This document shows, in pieces, positions 17,969-27,660 of a stretch of DNA of 64,000 nt (position 1 is its first letter; each line of letters begins with the position of its first letter). The notes below the pieces were generated by a model. That model made no database searches. It was not told the origin of the DNA and saw only the letters and a list, made by a program, of their open reading frames with translations. The translations under genes and the position numbers were made by a program. Source of the stretch: an uncultured Planctomycetaceae bacterium. GTDB lineage: Bacteria; Planctomycetota; Planctomycetia; Pirellulales; Pirellulaceae. The stretch is from positions 1-64,000 of the forward strand of contig CAIPEB010000011.1 of NCBI GenBank assembly GCA_903863885.1. Direction: 5' to 3'.

Positions 17969-19411
17969 ATGAACAACCCCGTACTGCGATCGATACCGTC
18001 CGTCAGTGAACTGCTGGAAAGCCCTCCGCTGCGGCGACTGGTTGACCGTGTCAGCCACAACGTCGTTGTCGGCGGCGTGCGAACGTTTCTGGACAACCTG
18101 CGCCGCGATGTGCAGTCTGCCGCCGCCGAGATGAAGATGCCGGCCGTGGGCGAACTCGCGGAGAAAATTGCGGATTGGATTGTCCACGAGGAGCGGCCCA
18201 CGCTCCGGCCGGTAATCAATGCGACCGGGATCATATTGCACACGGGTCTCGGCCGTGCGCCTCTTGCGGCCGACGCGGTCCAAGCTGTTGCGGAAGTGGC
18301 CTCCGGCTACGCGACTCTGGAAGTTGATCCGACGACCGGAGAGCGGTCGCAGCGCACGCTCGGCGTTGCCAGGCTGCTGACCGAGTTGACGCGGGCCGAA
18401 TCGGCCACCGTCGTGAACAACAATGCGGCCGCGACGCTGCTGACGCTCACGGCGGTTGCCGCAGGACGAGAGGTTATCGTTTCGCGGGGCCAGTTGATCG
18501 AAATTGGCGGAAGCTACCGTTTGCCCGATGTCATGACTGCCAGCGGCGCCAGGCTGCGCGAAGTGGGGACTACCAATAAGACTCGACTCTCCGACTACGA
18601 AGCAGCCATCAATTCCGAAACGGCTGCGATCCTGCGAGTGCACACGAGCAACTTCCGCGTCGTGGGGTTCACCGAAGAAGTGCCCATCGACGAACTCGTT
18701 CGGCTCGGCCGCCGGCGGCAACTGCCGGTGATCGATGATGTGGGGTCGGGGGCTTTGATCAGCCTCGCGGCTTACGGGATTCACGACGAACCGGTGGTTT
18801 CCGAGAGCGTTCGCTGCGGCGCGGACCTTGTCCTGTTCAGCGGCGACAAGCTTCTCGGCGGGCCCCAGTGCGGCGTCATCGTGGGCAGCCAGTCGATGGT
18901 GCAGAAAATCACCTCCCACCCGATGATGAGAGCAATGCGAGTCGACAAGTGCACGCTCGCCGCTCTGGCCGCAACGCTTCGCCTCTATCGGGATCCCCAG
19001 TCACTCGAACGGTGTGTCCCGATCTTCCAACTGCTGGCCACACCCATGGCCAACCTCAAAAACCGCGTGGAGCGACTTGCTCCGCAGATTGCCCTGTGCC
19101 CGGCCATCGCCTCGGCCGATCCGGTCGAAACGACGAGTTTCCTCGGCGGAGGTGCTGTGCCCGCCCAGGAAATCGGCACATGGGGCATCGCACTGGCTCC
19201 GAAAGCAGGGAGCGTTGCGGATCTCTCGAACCGGCTGAGGACCTGCGAACCGGCGATTTTCAGCCGAGTGCAGAAGGACCGGGTATTGCTTGACCTGCGG
19301 ACCGTGTTTCCCGCCCAGGACATTGCGCTGGTTCAAGCGATCGAGACGCTCGGGGACAAGCTGCAGCCTGCCGCCACGCCACCGGCAAAAACCGAGACGA
19401 AAGAGTCCTGA
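17969..19411 (+). CDS. selA: L-seryl-tRNA(Sec) selenium transferase
   Basis: The 480-residue PLP enzyme converts seryl-tRNA-Sec to selenocysteinyl-tRNA-Sec using selenophosphate. It has the N-terminal tRNA-binding helices (IPSVSELLESPPLRRLVD), INATGIILHTGLGRAPL, VNNNAAATLL, the GTTNKTR loop, and the PLP lysine near residue 294 in FSGDKLLGGPQCG. ATG 17969 has an AAAGGT site six bases upstream. The order selB-selA is the reverse of E. coli selAB. The selenophosphate donor gene selD is not in the window. Confidence 0.97.
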   Translation: MNNPVLRSIPSVSELLESPPLRRLVDRVSHNVVVGGVRTFLDNLRRDVQSAAAEMKMPAVGELAEKIADWIVHEERPTLRPVINATGIILHTGLGRAPLAADAVQAVAEVASGYATLEVDPTTGERSQRTLGVARLLTELTRAESATVVNNNAAATLLTLTAVAAGREVIVSRGQLIEIGGSYRLPDVMTASGARLREVGTTNKTRLSDYEAAINSETAAILRVHTSNFRVVGFTEEVPIDELVRLGRRRQLPVIDDVGSGALISLAAYGIHDEPVVSESVRCGADLVLFSGDKLLGGPQCGVIVGSQSMVQKITSHPMMRAMRVDKCTLAALAATLRLYRDPQSLERCVPIFQLLATPMANLKNRVERLAPQIALCPAIASADPVETTSFLGGGAVPAQEIGTWGIALAPKAGSVADLSNRLRTCEPAIFSRVQKDRVLLDLRTVFPAQDIALVQAIETLGDKLQPAATPPAKTETKES

Positions 19412-19554
19412 GAGCGGTCGATGGCAGTGTGGGAAGAAGGCCGGCGTCCGGAGTCCGGAACGAAACAAATCCCGATCCGGCATCCGCCGTCCGGCGGAGC
19501 GGAGGCCGTTCATCGCGAGCCGGCGGATACAATCATCGATCGCCGCCGAGAGGC

Positions 19555-19601
19555 ACCCCTCTGAGGGGTTATTTCTATTCTCGCTCGCTCGATCGAGAAT
19601 A
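19555..19601 (+). terminator. two hairpins after selA
   Basis: ACCCC (19555-19559) pairs with GGGGT (19565-19569) and is followed by TATTTCT. A second perfect 8-bp inverted repeat, TATTCTCG (19576-19583) with CGAGAATA (19594-19601), follows at once. They lie about 145 bases after the selA stop and probably end the selBA transcript. The rest of the 326-base gap to the next gene shows nothing recognisable. Confidence 0.5.
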
Positions 19602-19737
19602 GGCAGCGTACTTGGAGGCTGCTGAAGTGAGACCGTTCCGATACGGCGGATTGCCTCCATGATGGTTGTCTTTGAGTTTGCAGCAAGAGCCGTTTTCCGC
19701 CGTTTTTTCAATGCAGTATTCGCGGGTGGCAGGTCGA

Positions 19738-20580
19738 ATGCTTCGTGCATTGATGTTCATCGCTGTCGGTCTTTCCTCGCTTGCAATCGGGGAATGCGCC
19801 TGCGCAGCCGAGGAATATCATCCTTGGGCGCTCTTCGAAGTCGGCAGTTGGAAGAAGGTGCGGGTCGTTACTGAAACGCTCGGGGTTGACGGAAAGGTCG
19901 AGAGTGTCAGCACCACGGACACCCGCACCACGTTGACGGCCTTCGACGATACCTCGTACTCGCTGAAGGTCGAGGCGACGGTGGAAGTGGCCGGCCGTCG
20001 TTTTCAGACCGAACCCAAAATCGTCAGGCAAGGCTTTTATGGCGAACAGCCCGGACAGGCTTCCGACCTGAAGGTGGTTGGTTCTGGAGAGGTAGTTGTG
20101 TGCGGTCGCCGTTTTCCGACGCAACTTCAGGAGGTCACCGTCAACAACAAGGACGGGAACCGAATCACGCTGCTGCATTTTTCCAAGGACACGGCTCCCT
20201 ACGTACTCAAGCGAGAAACCAGAGCGGTCGGAGATGCATCAGGCGGGCCGTCGGCCGTCGAATGCTCGGTTGAAGTGCTGGCGATCGACATGCCGTACAA
20301 AGTGCTGACCGAAATCAAGCCCGCTGCTTTCGTTCGCACGATCCAGATGCAGAAGAACGCAGTTGCCTTATCCACGATCGAGGTGCAATGCGTGGATGTT
20401 CCCGGGGCAGTCGTGTCGCACAGTTCACAGGAATTCGACGCGACAGGTCGACTCGTTCGTCGCAGCACACTCGACCTAGTCGACTATGATATCGCCCGGC
20501 CCGTTCAAACCTCGGTCATTCCCAAGAAAGATGAGCCGCGCCGGCGGTTTTTCCGCCATTCCCGCAATCGCCGCCAGTAA
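19738..20580 (+). CDS. secreted protein, unknown function
   Basis: The 280-residue product has a signal peptide (LRALMFIAVGLSSLAIGECACA) and a mature beta-rich domain with alternating short strands (WKKVRVVTETL ... TRTTLTAFDDTSYSLKVEATVEV). The architecture resembles other exported beta-sandwich proteins of this window, such as the one at 38692. The start is uncertain: ATG 19738 leaves a compact signal peptide, ATG 19711 and a TTG at 19666 are also in frame, and no strong ribosome binding site discriminates. Confidence 0.65.
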   Translation: MLRALMFIAVGLSSLAIGECACAAEEYHPWALFEVGSWKKVRVVTETLGVDGKVESVSTTDTRTTLTAFDDTSYSLKVEATVEVAGRRFQTEPKIVRQGFYGEQPGQASDLKVVGSGEVVVCGRRFPTQLQEVTVNNKDGNRITLLHFSKDTAPYVLKRETRAVGDASGGPSAVECSVEVLAIDMPYKVLTEIKPAAFVRTIQMQKNAVALSTIEVQCVDVPGAVVSHSSQEFDATGRLVRRSTLDLVDYDIARPVQTSVIPKKDEPRRRFFRHSRNRRQ

Positions 20581-20743
20581 CCTCTGAAGGGGGGCGGTGC
20601 AGCGATTTGCGTGCCTGCATCAGCGAACAAGCGTGCCGGGCACGTTCGCACGCGCGTGGCCACTGCTTCTGCTTTCTTGCACCGTGTGCCGACGGAGATT
20701 CCCGCTGATTGGCGCGTCCGCCGAATGGTACTCAGAGTGGTCG

Positions 20744-20772
20744 TTGTCAACCGGGTCAATTCACCAGATAAT
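20744..20772 (+). promoter_or_regulatory. guaB promoter
   Basis: TTGTCA (20744-20749) and GATAAT (20767-20772) are 17 bases apart, a close match to the sigma70 consensus. Transcription should begin near 20779, about 46 bases before the guaB ATG. Confidence 0.7.
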
Positions 20773-20824
20773 GCGCGCGGACCGTTTGGTAACCCCCTGA
20801 CCCGTTCCCTTACTTGGGTGCTCC

Positions 20825-22309
20825 ATGGAAGACAAAATCGCGTACGCGGCGATTACTTTTGACGACGTTCTGCTCTCCCCCCGTTACAGCGATGTCGTCC
20901 CGGCTGAAGTTGATGTGCGCACGCAATTGACTCAGCGAATCTCCTTGAATATTCCGCTGCTCAGCTCCCCCATGGACACGGTTACCGAGAGCGAACTGGC
21001 CATCGCTCTGGCTAAAGAGGGGGGGCTGGGTATCATCCATAAGAACATGTCGGTTCAGGCACAGCGTGAGGAAGTCTATAAGGTCAAGCGAAGTGCGAAT
21101 GGCATCATCGTTGACCCAGTCACGCTGTCACCAGATGTACCAGTTTCCGAAGCCAAGAAGCTGATGGAGCAGCACAACGTCTCCGGCATCCCGATAACTA
21201 GTCAAAATGGGAGGCTTGCGGGGATTTTGACGCGCCGTGATCTGAAGTTTCTCGAGCAGAGTGATCTTCCCATCTCCAGTGTTATGACGAAGGAGAACCT
21301 TGTAACGGCTACGGGGGAAGTAACGCTTGAGGAAGCTGAGAAGATTTTAACGGCGAAAAAAGTGGAGAAACTTTTGCTGGTTGACGAATCATACATCCTG
21401 ACCGGACTGATCACGATCAAAGACATCGACATGATGAAGCGCTTCCCGAGCGCTTGTAAGGATAGGCAAGGTAGGTTGCGGGTTGGCGCGGCAATCGGAG
21501 TTTTCGACTACGAGCGAGCTAGCAGCCTGATTGAAAGCGGAGTGGATGTGCTGGTGGTTGACAGCGCCCACGGACACTCGGCCAACGTCATTCAGACAGT
21601 TCGAGAAATCAAGAGTAAATGGGATATAGAGGTCATTGCCGGGAATGTGGCGACGGAGGAAGGTTGCCGCGATTTGATTCGAGCCGGCGCGGATGTGGTG
21701 AAAGTGGGGATCGGGCCCGGATCGATTTGCACGACGCGTGTGATTTCGGGAGTGGGCGTACCTCAGATTTCAGCCATTTACAGCGCCGCGAAGGCAGCCC
21801 GGGGCACGGAAGTCAAGATCATCGCCGACGGCGGGATCAGGTACTCGGGTGATTTGACAAAGGCCATCGCGGCCGGCGCGAATGCGGTAATGATCGGAGG
21901 GTTGTTCGCTGGTCTGGCCGAGAGTCCTGGCAAGACCATCCTTTACCAGGGTCGCACTTTCAAAGTGTACCGAGGGATGGGGTCCTTGGGGGCGATGGTC
22001 AAAGGGTCGAGCGAACGATATCGGCAGGGAAGTGTTGACGCCGGTTCGGGCAAGCTGGTGCCGGAAGGTGTCGAGGGGCGAGTGCCGTTCAAGGGCCCGC
22101 TCAGCGATTTCGTGTACCAGTTGGTGGGGGGACTGCGTGCCGGCATGGGTTATTGCGGCACGCGCACGATTGAACAGTTGCGAACGGACACGCGGTTCAT
22201 ACAGGTCTCACCAGCGAGTGTAAGAGAGAGTCATCCTCATGACATCGCGATTACGCAGGAAGCACCGAACTACAGCCCCGAATACACAGCCAAAGGCAAC
22301 ACGAATTGA
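20825..22309 (+). CDS. guaB: inosine-5'-monophosphate dehydrogenase
   Basis: The 494-residue product oxidises IMP to XMP with NAD+, the committed step to GMP. The TIM barrel ([26 protein letters not shown]) is interrupted by two CBS domains (about residues 95-205). The catalytic Cys lies in [11 protein letters not shown], followed by [11 protein letters not shown] and the flap GMGSLGAM. The upstream promoter is good but the Shine-Dalgarno is weak. The first half has visibly lower GC (about 47-50 percent in sampled lines) than neighbouring genes (about 65 percent in guaA). Confidence 0.97.
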   Translation: MEDKIAYAAITFDDVLLSPRYSDVVPAEVDVRTQLTQRISLNIPLLSSPMDTVTESELAIALAKEGGLGIIHKNMSVQAQREEVYKVKRSANGIIVDPVTLSPDVPVSEAKKLMEQHNVSGIPITSQNGRLAGILTRRDLKFLEQSDLPISSVMTKENLVTATGEVTLEEAEKILTAKKVEKLLLVDESYILTGLITIKDIDMMKRFPSACKDRQGRLRVGAAIGVFDYERASSLIESGVDVLVVDSAHGHSANVIQTVREIKSKWDIEVIAGNVATEEGCRDLIRAGADVVKVGIGPGSICTTRVISGVGVPQISAIYSAAKAARGTEVKIIADGGIRYSGDLTKAIAAGANAVMIGGLFAGLAESPGKTILYQGRTFKVYRGMGSLGAMVKGSSERYRQGSVDAGSGKLVPEGVEGRVPFKGPLSDFVYQLVGGLRAGMGYCGTRTIEQLRTDTRFIQVSPASVRESHPHDIAITQEAPNYSPEYTAKGNTN

Positions 22310-23786
22310 GAGTGGCTCTCTTTATTTGTACCGTGCCGCGTTGGGCCGGCTATTGGCTGGCACGGGTTGGTTGAGCGTGGCGGTTCTGGTCGGCGCAGCG
22401 TCTTCGGCTGCCGACCTGGCCCCGCCGGCTCCCCTGAATGTTCCGGTTGATGCCCGGGAGATTTCGGCCAGCGAGACGGTTACCGCCCCGGCGGGTCGGG
22501 TCGGGTCCCAGGTGAAGGCGCAGTGGTCTCAGACCAAGACGAGACGGCTGGGCGGTGGCGAAGTCTGGCGAGAAAAAGGCGGCGCCCCGCGTCGGACGTC
22601 TGCAGGTTCCGGGGCTTTCGCGGACGGTTCTTCGGCCGGTCGTGTTTTGAACGCGACGGTCTCCAGCTCAGCCTCGCTCGGATCCCTTGTGCGGACCGCC
22701 TCGGAAAATCGTCCCGTGGATCCGCTGGAGGATCCCTTCGGAGACAAGAGCAAGGATCGAGTAACGCCGGCTTTCACCTCGGCGGTTTCGGATAATCTGG
22801 CATCACCGTCCAATTCGCCTGCTCCGCCGCTGGCGGCGCCTGCGCCGGTTGTTCCTGATGGGGCTGCTCCTCGGTTGGCGCCGCCGATGAGCGAGGCTCC
22901 TGAAGTCGTTCCTCCAAAGGTCACACCGGCTCCGCCGGTTCTTGCTCCGATTCCTCCGGCTTCTCCTGCGACGCCGAGCGTACCGCCGGCGGACGCGTCG
23001 TCGGCTCCTCGCGAGAACGGTTCGTCATCCAGGCCGATGCCCTTTGAGGAACGGCCGAAGAACACCCGGTATAACGGTCGAGACTGCAATGACGAGTTGA
23101 ACGGGTGCCAGGTGGCTCGCGATTTCGTCAAGGCGGCTTCGATTCGCAAGATCTCCCTCGACATCACTCCGGGCCACACGCTGGCCAAACTCGACGGCTC
23201 TTGGGATCAGGCTTACGAGCAGCAGGTCGAGCAGAACATGGAGCGAGTTCCCAGTCGCGAGTTCCGCGACCGCCAGGGCCGAGTCATTGCCGAGGGCCGC
23301 ATGCGGGACTTCCGCCACGGACGGGTCCTGATCGAAGATCCGTCCGGCAAGTCAATGAAGATTCCGTTTGCCGATCTGAGCGAAGAAGACGCGTGTTTCG
23401 TCACATCCTGGTGGAGCATTCCCACCGAATGCGCGCTGGATGACTCGGGCTACGATGGACGGCAGTGGACCGATACGACATTGGCCTGGAAAGCATCGGC
23501 CGTATGCAGCAAGCCGCTCTACTTTGAGGAAGTCCAGTTGGAACGCTACGGGCATTCGGCGGGTCCGTTTGTCCAGCCCGTGCTTTCGACGGCGCATTTC
23601 TTCGGCAGCATTGCCGCTTTGCCGTACAGCATGGGGATTCACCCTCCGACCGAGTGCAGGTACCCGTTGGGCTACTACCGTCCGGGCAGCTGCGCCCCCT
23701 GGCTCGTGCCGCCGATCCCGCTCAGCCTGCGTGGCGGCTTGATGGCTGCCGGCGCCTATGTGGGTGGAGTGTTCATCATTCCCTGA
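22239..23786 (+). CDS. secreted SHD1-domain protein, Pro-rich
   Basis: The 515-residue product has a hydrophobic export signal (about residues 37-58), a Pro/Ala/Ser-rich linker (roughly 180-260), and an SLA1-homology (SHD1)-like beta domain at about residues 345-385: [20 protein letters not shown], then [22 protein letters not shown] Cys-containing C-terminal region rich in Pro, Gly and aromatics follows. SHD1 domains are common in exported planctomycete proteins of unknown role. The ATG at 22239 lies 71 bases inside guaB without a clear ribosome binding site; a TTG or GTG just after the guaB stop may be the real start. Confidence 0.75.
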   Translation: MTSRLRRKHRTTAPNTQPKATRIESGSLYLYRAALGRLLAGTGWLSVAVLVGAASSAADLAPPAPLNVPVDAREISASETVTAPAGRVGSQVKAQWSQTKTRRLGGGEVWREKGGAPRRTSAGSGAFADGSSAGRVLNATVSSSASLGSLVRTASENRPVDPLEDPFGDKSKDRVTPAFTSAVSDNLASPSNSPAPPLAAPAPVVPDGAAPRLAPPMSEAPEVVPPKVTPAPPVLAPIPPASPATPSVPPADASSAPRENGSSSRPMPFEERPKNTRYNGRDCNDELNGCQVARDFVKAASIRKISLDITPGHTLAKLDGSWDQAYEQQVEQNMERVPSREFRDRQGRVIAEGRMRDFRHGRVLIEDPSGKSMKIPFADLSEEDACFVTSWWSIPTECALDDSGYDGRQWTDTTLAWKASAVCSKPLYFEEVQLERYGHSAGPFVQPVLSTAHFFGSIAALPYSMGIHPPTECRYPLGYYRPGSCAPWLVPPIPLSLRGGLMAAGAYVGGVFIIP

Positions 23787-23833
23787 TCGTCACCGATCAG
23801 TGCGTCGTCTAGGTATCTGGGAGCGATTGGAAG

Positions 23834-23864
23834 GAACGGCGAGACGATCTTCGTCTCGCCGTTC
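23834..23864. terminator. 14-bp perfect hairpin between convergent genes
   Basis: Bases 23834-23847 pair perfectly with 23851-23864 across a TCT loop. The hairpin lies between the convergent SHD1 and FmdB-type genes and could stop transcripts from both sides. Neither strand has a long T-tract. Confidence 0.6.
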
Positions 23865-23894
23865 TCGCATTCTTGGGCGGGCCGGGCGAACCGA

Positions 23895-24125
23895 TCAGCC
23901 AAGCGGACACTGGCCGGACCCGCATTGCGGTCCGCCGCATCCGCCCGTCATGGCGGGGCAGGCGGGCAGTTGACGGCTCTGAGCCGTGTGGGCGGCCGCG
24001 ACGCTGAATTGCTTCTGCAGGCGTTTTCCGCCACACTGCGGGCAGGCGGGCTGATCACCGTCGCTGCGCACAAGTGCCTCGAAGTGGTTCTCGCATTTCT
24101 GACAGGTGTATTCGTAGATTGGCAT
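23895..24125 (-). CDS. FmdB-type zinc ribbon protein
   Basis: The 76-residue product starts with the typical MPIYEYTCQKCENHFEAL. The first CxxC and the second (CPQCGG, about residues 26-31) form the FmdB/CxxC zinc ribbon. A Cys/Gly-rich tail (CPAMTGGCGGPQCGSGQCP) adds more possible metal ligands. The start is placed at ATG 24125, dropping 30 unrelated residues of the longer frame. The family is thought to be regulatory, but its role is not established. Confidence 0.88.
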   Translation of the reverse strand: MPIYEYTCQKCENHFEALVRSDGDQPACPQCGGKRLQKQFSVAAAHTAQSRQLPACPAMTGGCGGPQCGSGQCPLG

Positions 24126-24312
24126 GGCTCGGTGATTCCGCAATGCTGAAGGAGTGCCGGTTCCGCAATAGACTGGCCCAGTTGTCCGCTGGACTCCCAC
24201 AGCGATTCTACGCAATGCCCGTTTCGCTGGGAACGTCGGTCCGCGTTCGAGCGAGACCTGCCGGCCGGGCGGCTGAGAGGTTCGCCCTCGCGATATTCAA
24301 GGAGCAGACGCC

Positions 24313-25074
24313 ATGAGTCAACAGCCCAACGAACAACCTCCTGCCGCGAGGTTTCTCACCTGTGCCCAGTCGCGGAATGTGGACGAGCGGGCGATCGGCA
24401 GTTACGGGATGTCGGGACTGGTTCTCATGGAAAATGCCGGACGCGGATGTGCGGACGTGCTGTGCGGCCTCGGAGTCAGCGGGCCGGTTCTGATTTGCTG
24501 CGGACGGGGAAACAACGCCGGCGACGGCTTTGTGATGGCGCGGCACCTCGATCTTCGGGGGCATCGGGTGAAAGTCCTGTTGTGGGGCGAACCGGATTCT
24601 CTGCGGGACGATGCGGCGGCAAATTACCGGATCCTGGCGAAGTCCGATGTGGAGATCGAGATCTGCGGCGGCGAGGTGAACGAAGTTGCCGTTTCCCGTC
24701 AGTTGGCGGAGGCGGACTGGCTGGTGGATGCGCTTCTGGGCACCGGGTCGCGGGGAGTGCCGCGCCCTCCCCTGAACAGCGTGATTGCGGCCATGAATGC
24801 GGTTGCGTGCAGAAAACTGGCAGTCGATCTGCCGAGCGGATTGGATTGCGACACGGGATTCGCCGCCGATGCGACGTTCCGCGCCGATCACACCTGTACA
24901 TTTGTCGCTTCCAAGGTCGGGTTTCTGACCGAGTCCGCCGGGCCTTTTTTGGGGCAGGTGCACGTGCTGGACATCGGCATTCCCCGCAAGCTCTTGCACG
25001 AGATGCTGGATCAGGGTGTGGATGCGTCGGCCCGTCCCGGCGGGAGAGGGCACTCGGCAGGGCCTGACCGATAA
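24313..25074 (+). CDS. nnrE: NAD(P)H-hydrate epimerase
   Basis: The 253-residue YjeF N-terminal domain protein epimerises damaged R-NAD(P)HX for repair by a dehydratase. Motifs are the N-terminal QSRNVDERAI, LMENAGRGCADV, the CGRGNNAGDGFVMARHL loop, WLVDALLGTGSRG, and the catalytic Asp region AVDLPSGLDCDTG. Only the epimerase domain is present; the dehydratase partner (nnrD) must be separate. ATG 24313 has AAGGAG eight bases upstream. It is convergent with the cyclase gene, 12 bases away. Confidence 0.94.
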   Translation: MSQQPNEQPPAARFLTCAQSRNVDERAIGSYGMSGLVLMENAGRGCADVLCGLGVSGPVLICCGRGNNAGDGFVMARHLDLRGHRVKVLLWGEPDSLRDDAAANYRILAKSDVEIEICGGEVNEVAVSRQLAEADWLVDALLGTGSRGVPRPPLNSVIAAMNAVACRKLAVDLPSGLDCDTGFAADATFRADHTCTFVASKVGFLTESAGPFLGQVHVLDIGIPRKLLHEMLDQGVDASARPGGRGHSAGPDR

Positions 25075-25086
25075 CGCCGCGACGGC

Positions 25087-26049
25087 CTAGGATTCGGCCC
25101 GAGGACGCGACGAAGGCTCCGGAGGCGGCGAAGGCGGTTCATAAACAAAGTCCTTCCACTTCATGGCCCGCCCCAGCGGCTCCACGCGGAGAATGACTTC
25201 GCCGCCCTTGAATATGCGGACGGTTCCCGTCGACTGGCTCACGACCACGGCGATCGCATTGGTTGCCTTGCTGATCGCGGCTGCCGCCCAATGCCTTGCG
25301 CCGAGCCCTTTGGAGAGTGTGAGGTGCTCGTACGGCGCGTTGATGATCTGGCAGGCCTTCTCCACGACGCCGTCCGGCGAGACGATGAAAGCGCCGTCCA
25401 ATTGGGCGACTTCCTTGATCGATTCGCGGGCGCGGGAGTCGTGCACGTTCCGCTCCTTGCGGCTGTATCCTTTGACCGCGTCGAATCCGGCCGGGTGCGA
25501 GTGGTTCAGGACTCGTTTCGTGTCCCCGACCACGAGCAGTGTTCCGACCGGTTTCCCCTCGCGGCCTTCACGGCCGATCTCCACGGCCAGATCCACGACG
25601 GACTTCAGCGTGTCCAGCGGTACGCTCGTCTCGATCTGACGCAGGTCCCGTGCGGTCAATCGTCCGAGATGTTCGTCGAGCCGAATGCAGCTGATCGTGT
25701 CAATCAGATCGGCCTCAAAGCCGGCGTAGACGGCGACCACGGTCGCACCGGGTTCGAGGATTTCGTCGGCGATACTCTCGAGCATCGCCTGCTCGAGACG
25801 ATCGAACACGGGCGCATCGTGCATTTCCAGAAGCACCGTCGTCATTCCAGCCTGTTTCGCTGCTTCGATGACTTCTTTCGAGCTTGCTGCGATCAGCACC
25901 TTGTCGTTGCCGGCCCGCGACTTCAGGTCGTTCCAGTCCGTCATCTCGTCGAGCATGATGAGCAAGGCGTCCGACTCCGAAGCCTCGCGCAATCGCACCG
26001 CCAGATCCAGAATCGTCGAGAACTGCGTGATGGATTTCTGCGTCTTCAT
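25087..26049 (-). CDS. probable diadenylate cyclase (DacZ-like)
   Basis: The 320-residue product has an N-terminal alpha/beta domain (about residues 10-130), resembling the pyruvate-kinase-like domain of archaeal-type DacZ, and a C-terminal DAC domain. The DAC motifs are LDGAFIVSPDG (DGA, about residue 225) and GLGARHWAAAAIS (about 265). The usual RHR reads RHW here. A Pro/Ser-rich tail ends the protein. If active it makes c-di-AMP from two ATP in the cytosol. Start ATG 26049 has no good ribosome binding site; the longer frame adds 97 residues that look noncoding. Confidence 0.8.
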   Translation of the reverse strand: MKTQKSITQFSTILDLAVRLREASESDALLIMLDEMTDWNDLKSRAGNDKVLIAASSKEVIEAAKQAGMTTVLLEMHDAPVFDRLEQAMLESIADEILEPGATVVAVYAGFEADLIDTISCIRLDEHLGRLTARDLRQIETSVPLDTLKSVVDLAVEIGREGREGKPVGTLLVVGDTKRVLNHSHPAGFDAVKGYSRKERNVHDSRARESIKEVAQLDGAFIVSPDGVVEKACQIINAPYEHLTLSKGLGARHWAAAAISKATNAIAVVVSQSTGTVRIFKGGEVILRVEPLGRAMKWKDFVYEPPSPPPEPSSRPRAES

Positions 26050-26185
26050 GCTCGGGGGTAGTGCGCAGTAGCGCCGTGGGTGTGTGTCGCGGATGATGCC
26101 TGCCGGCTGTGTTCCCCCCAGAGACTTCCGAGCGGGGATGTCCTGAAAGCTACCGCGGGACGGAATGCAATGTAGCTTCGTCCGC

Positions 26186-26214
26186 ATCGTAAGAAGTTTC
26201 CGGCAGCAGGGCAA
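26186..26214 (-). promoter_or_regulatory. candidate promoter of the diadenylate cyclase gene
   Basis: On the minus strand TTGCCC (26214-26209) and TACGAT (26191-26186) are 17 bases apart, a moderate sigma70 match. It would give a leader of about 130 bases. The rest of the 306-base gap (26050-26355) shows nothing else. Confidence 0.4.
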
Positions 26215-26355
26215 CGTCTTTTCGCGATTGCGGATCGCCCAATCGCAGCTGATCCGCTGTGGCTGCCGTCCGCTTCGCGGGAGTTCATCGCGCTGCGCCG
26301 ACAGGCTCGCTGCCGACGGGGGACGCCGCGGCCGATGCACCGAAGAAGAGTGCCG

Positions 26356-27660
26356 CTATTGACGCGCGGTCAGGAAGGGGCGGTTCCCGGGCTTGCTGCC
26401 GAAAACCCGCTCGTCATAGAGTGCCAGGGAGTGCAGGGCGTGGCCCTTCGGACCGACTCCCCATTCGTGGTCGCGATTTTCCAGGAACTGCCCGCAGAGA
26501 TAATCCACCGTCTTCACCACGTGAGGTTCGGTCAACTCCTCATCGGGAAGCGAAAACGCCAGCCATTCAAACATGTGCCCGGTTGTCTCGAGGGCGCGGT
26601 TCATGTCATCGGATTTCTGGCGAGATCGGAACCAGTCGGTACTGAAACTGCCGTCCGGATACTGCAGCTTGAACGCGTAACGTTGGTAGTCCTCGATAAA
26701 CGTCTTCGCCCGCAGCCATTGCCCGACCACCGGTTCGCCCCGTTGCTCCCGTTTGCGGACCGCGTAGCTGAAGCCCATCAGCCGGTGCGTGCCGCCGCAG
26801 CATGCGCCGACAATCGGCTGCGTCAGCTCCTCGCGAATGATGCGGGGGATGTCCCACCGCTCTCTTTTTCGGGTCGTCCAGGAAGCATCCGAATCGAGGT
26901 AGTGAATCAGGCCGACGAGTTTGAAATTGAGTTCCAGTCCGGATTCGCACGTGCTCTTTTCAAACTCGACCAGATCCGCCACCGTGAAATGGTACCGGTC
27001 AACCACGATCGGGTGGTCGATCGGCACCTTGCACTGGGCCAGCATGAACAGCAGTTGCGCGTCATGTCCCTGCACGCCGGGACCCGACGTGGGTTGCAGC
27101 TTTCCCCGTCGCACCTCCAGAATCTGCAGGTCCTGGCCCTTGCCATTGCGGCAAAGCCAGTTCACGGCGTTGACCCGGTGGCCTTGGACAATAACCTCGG
27201 TGTCGATTCCGAATGCCAGCATGCCGTGCATCAGGCCCCACGGACTGCGGACTGTCGAGTCTTCAGGGCGGGCGAAGTGAAGTCTCAGGCATTCGCGGAT
27301 CCGTTCGCGCCGCTGCAGGAACTCGGCCGTGGTGCGAATGTCATCCGCTTCGATCGGTGAGACAGCGGGGCCTGCGATGCTGCGAGGCGCGGCCTCCTCA
27401 TGCCGACCGGCTTCCGTGTCTGGCGGAGTATTGTCCGCCGGTTCGTCATCAGACTCGTCCGCCGACTCGGCCGGTGAATTATCTTCGCTTGCGTCCTGGT
27501 CGCTCAACGATTCTCGCGCAACGAACCCCGAAAGAGGAAGGCGAAATGCCGTAACCTGACCATTCGCCGGGCCAGCGGTCAGGTCCGTAAGAAGAAACAG
27601 CGAAGACAAGGGCACCAAAGCCCGCAAGATCGCACTCTGGAGGCATCGCTCGTAGTTCAT
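26356..27660 (-). CDS. secreted protein, possible alpha/alpha toroid, unknown function
   Basis: The 434-residue product has an N-terminal signal peptide, a Glu/Asp/Ser-rich linker (about residues 50-100), and a 330-residue helical domain. Segments such as VNAVNWLCRNG, THRLMGFSYAVRKRE, LQYPDGSFSTDWF and KTVDYLCGQFLEN recall the repeated helix pairs of prenyltransferase/terpene-cyclase toroids, but the cyclase acid motif DxDD is absent. It may be a structural relative without cyclase activity. It is divergent from the HEAT-repeat lipoprotein gene. Confidence 0.7.
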   Translation of the reverse strand: MNYERCLQSAILRALVPLSSLFLLTDLTAGPANGQVTAFRLPLSGFVARESLSDQDASEDNSPAESADESDDEPADNTPPDTEAGRHEEAAPRSIAGPAVSPIEADDIRTTAEFLQRRERIRECLRLHFARPEDSTVRSPWGLMHGMLAFGIDTEVIVQGHRVNAVNWLCRNGKGQDLQILEVRRGKLQPTSGPGVQGHDAQLLFMLAQCKVPIDHPIVVDRYHFTVADLVEFEKSTCESGLELNFKLVGLIHYLDSDASWTTRKRERWDIPRIIREELTQPIVGACCGGTHRLMGFSYAVRKREQRGEPVVGQWLRAKTFIEDYQRYAFKLQYPDGSFSTDWFRSRQKSDDMNRALETTGHMFEWLAFSLPDEELTEPHVVKTVDYLCGQFLENRDHEWGVGPKGHALHSLALYDERVFGSKPGNRPFLTARQ

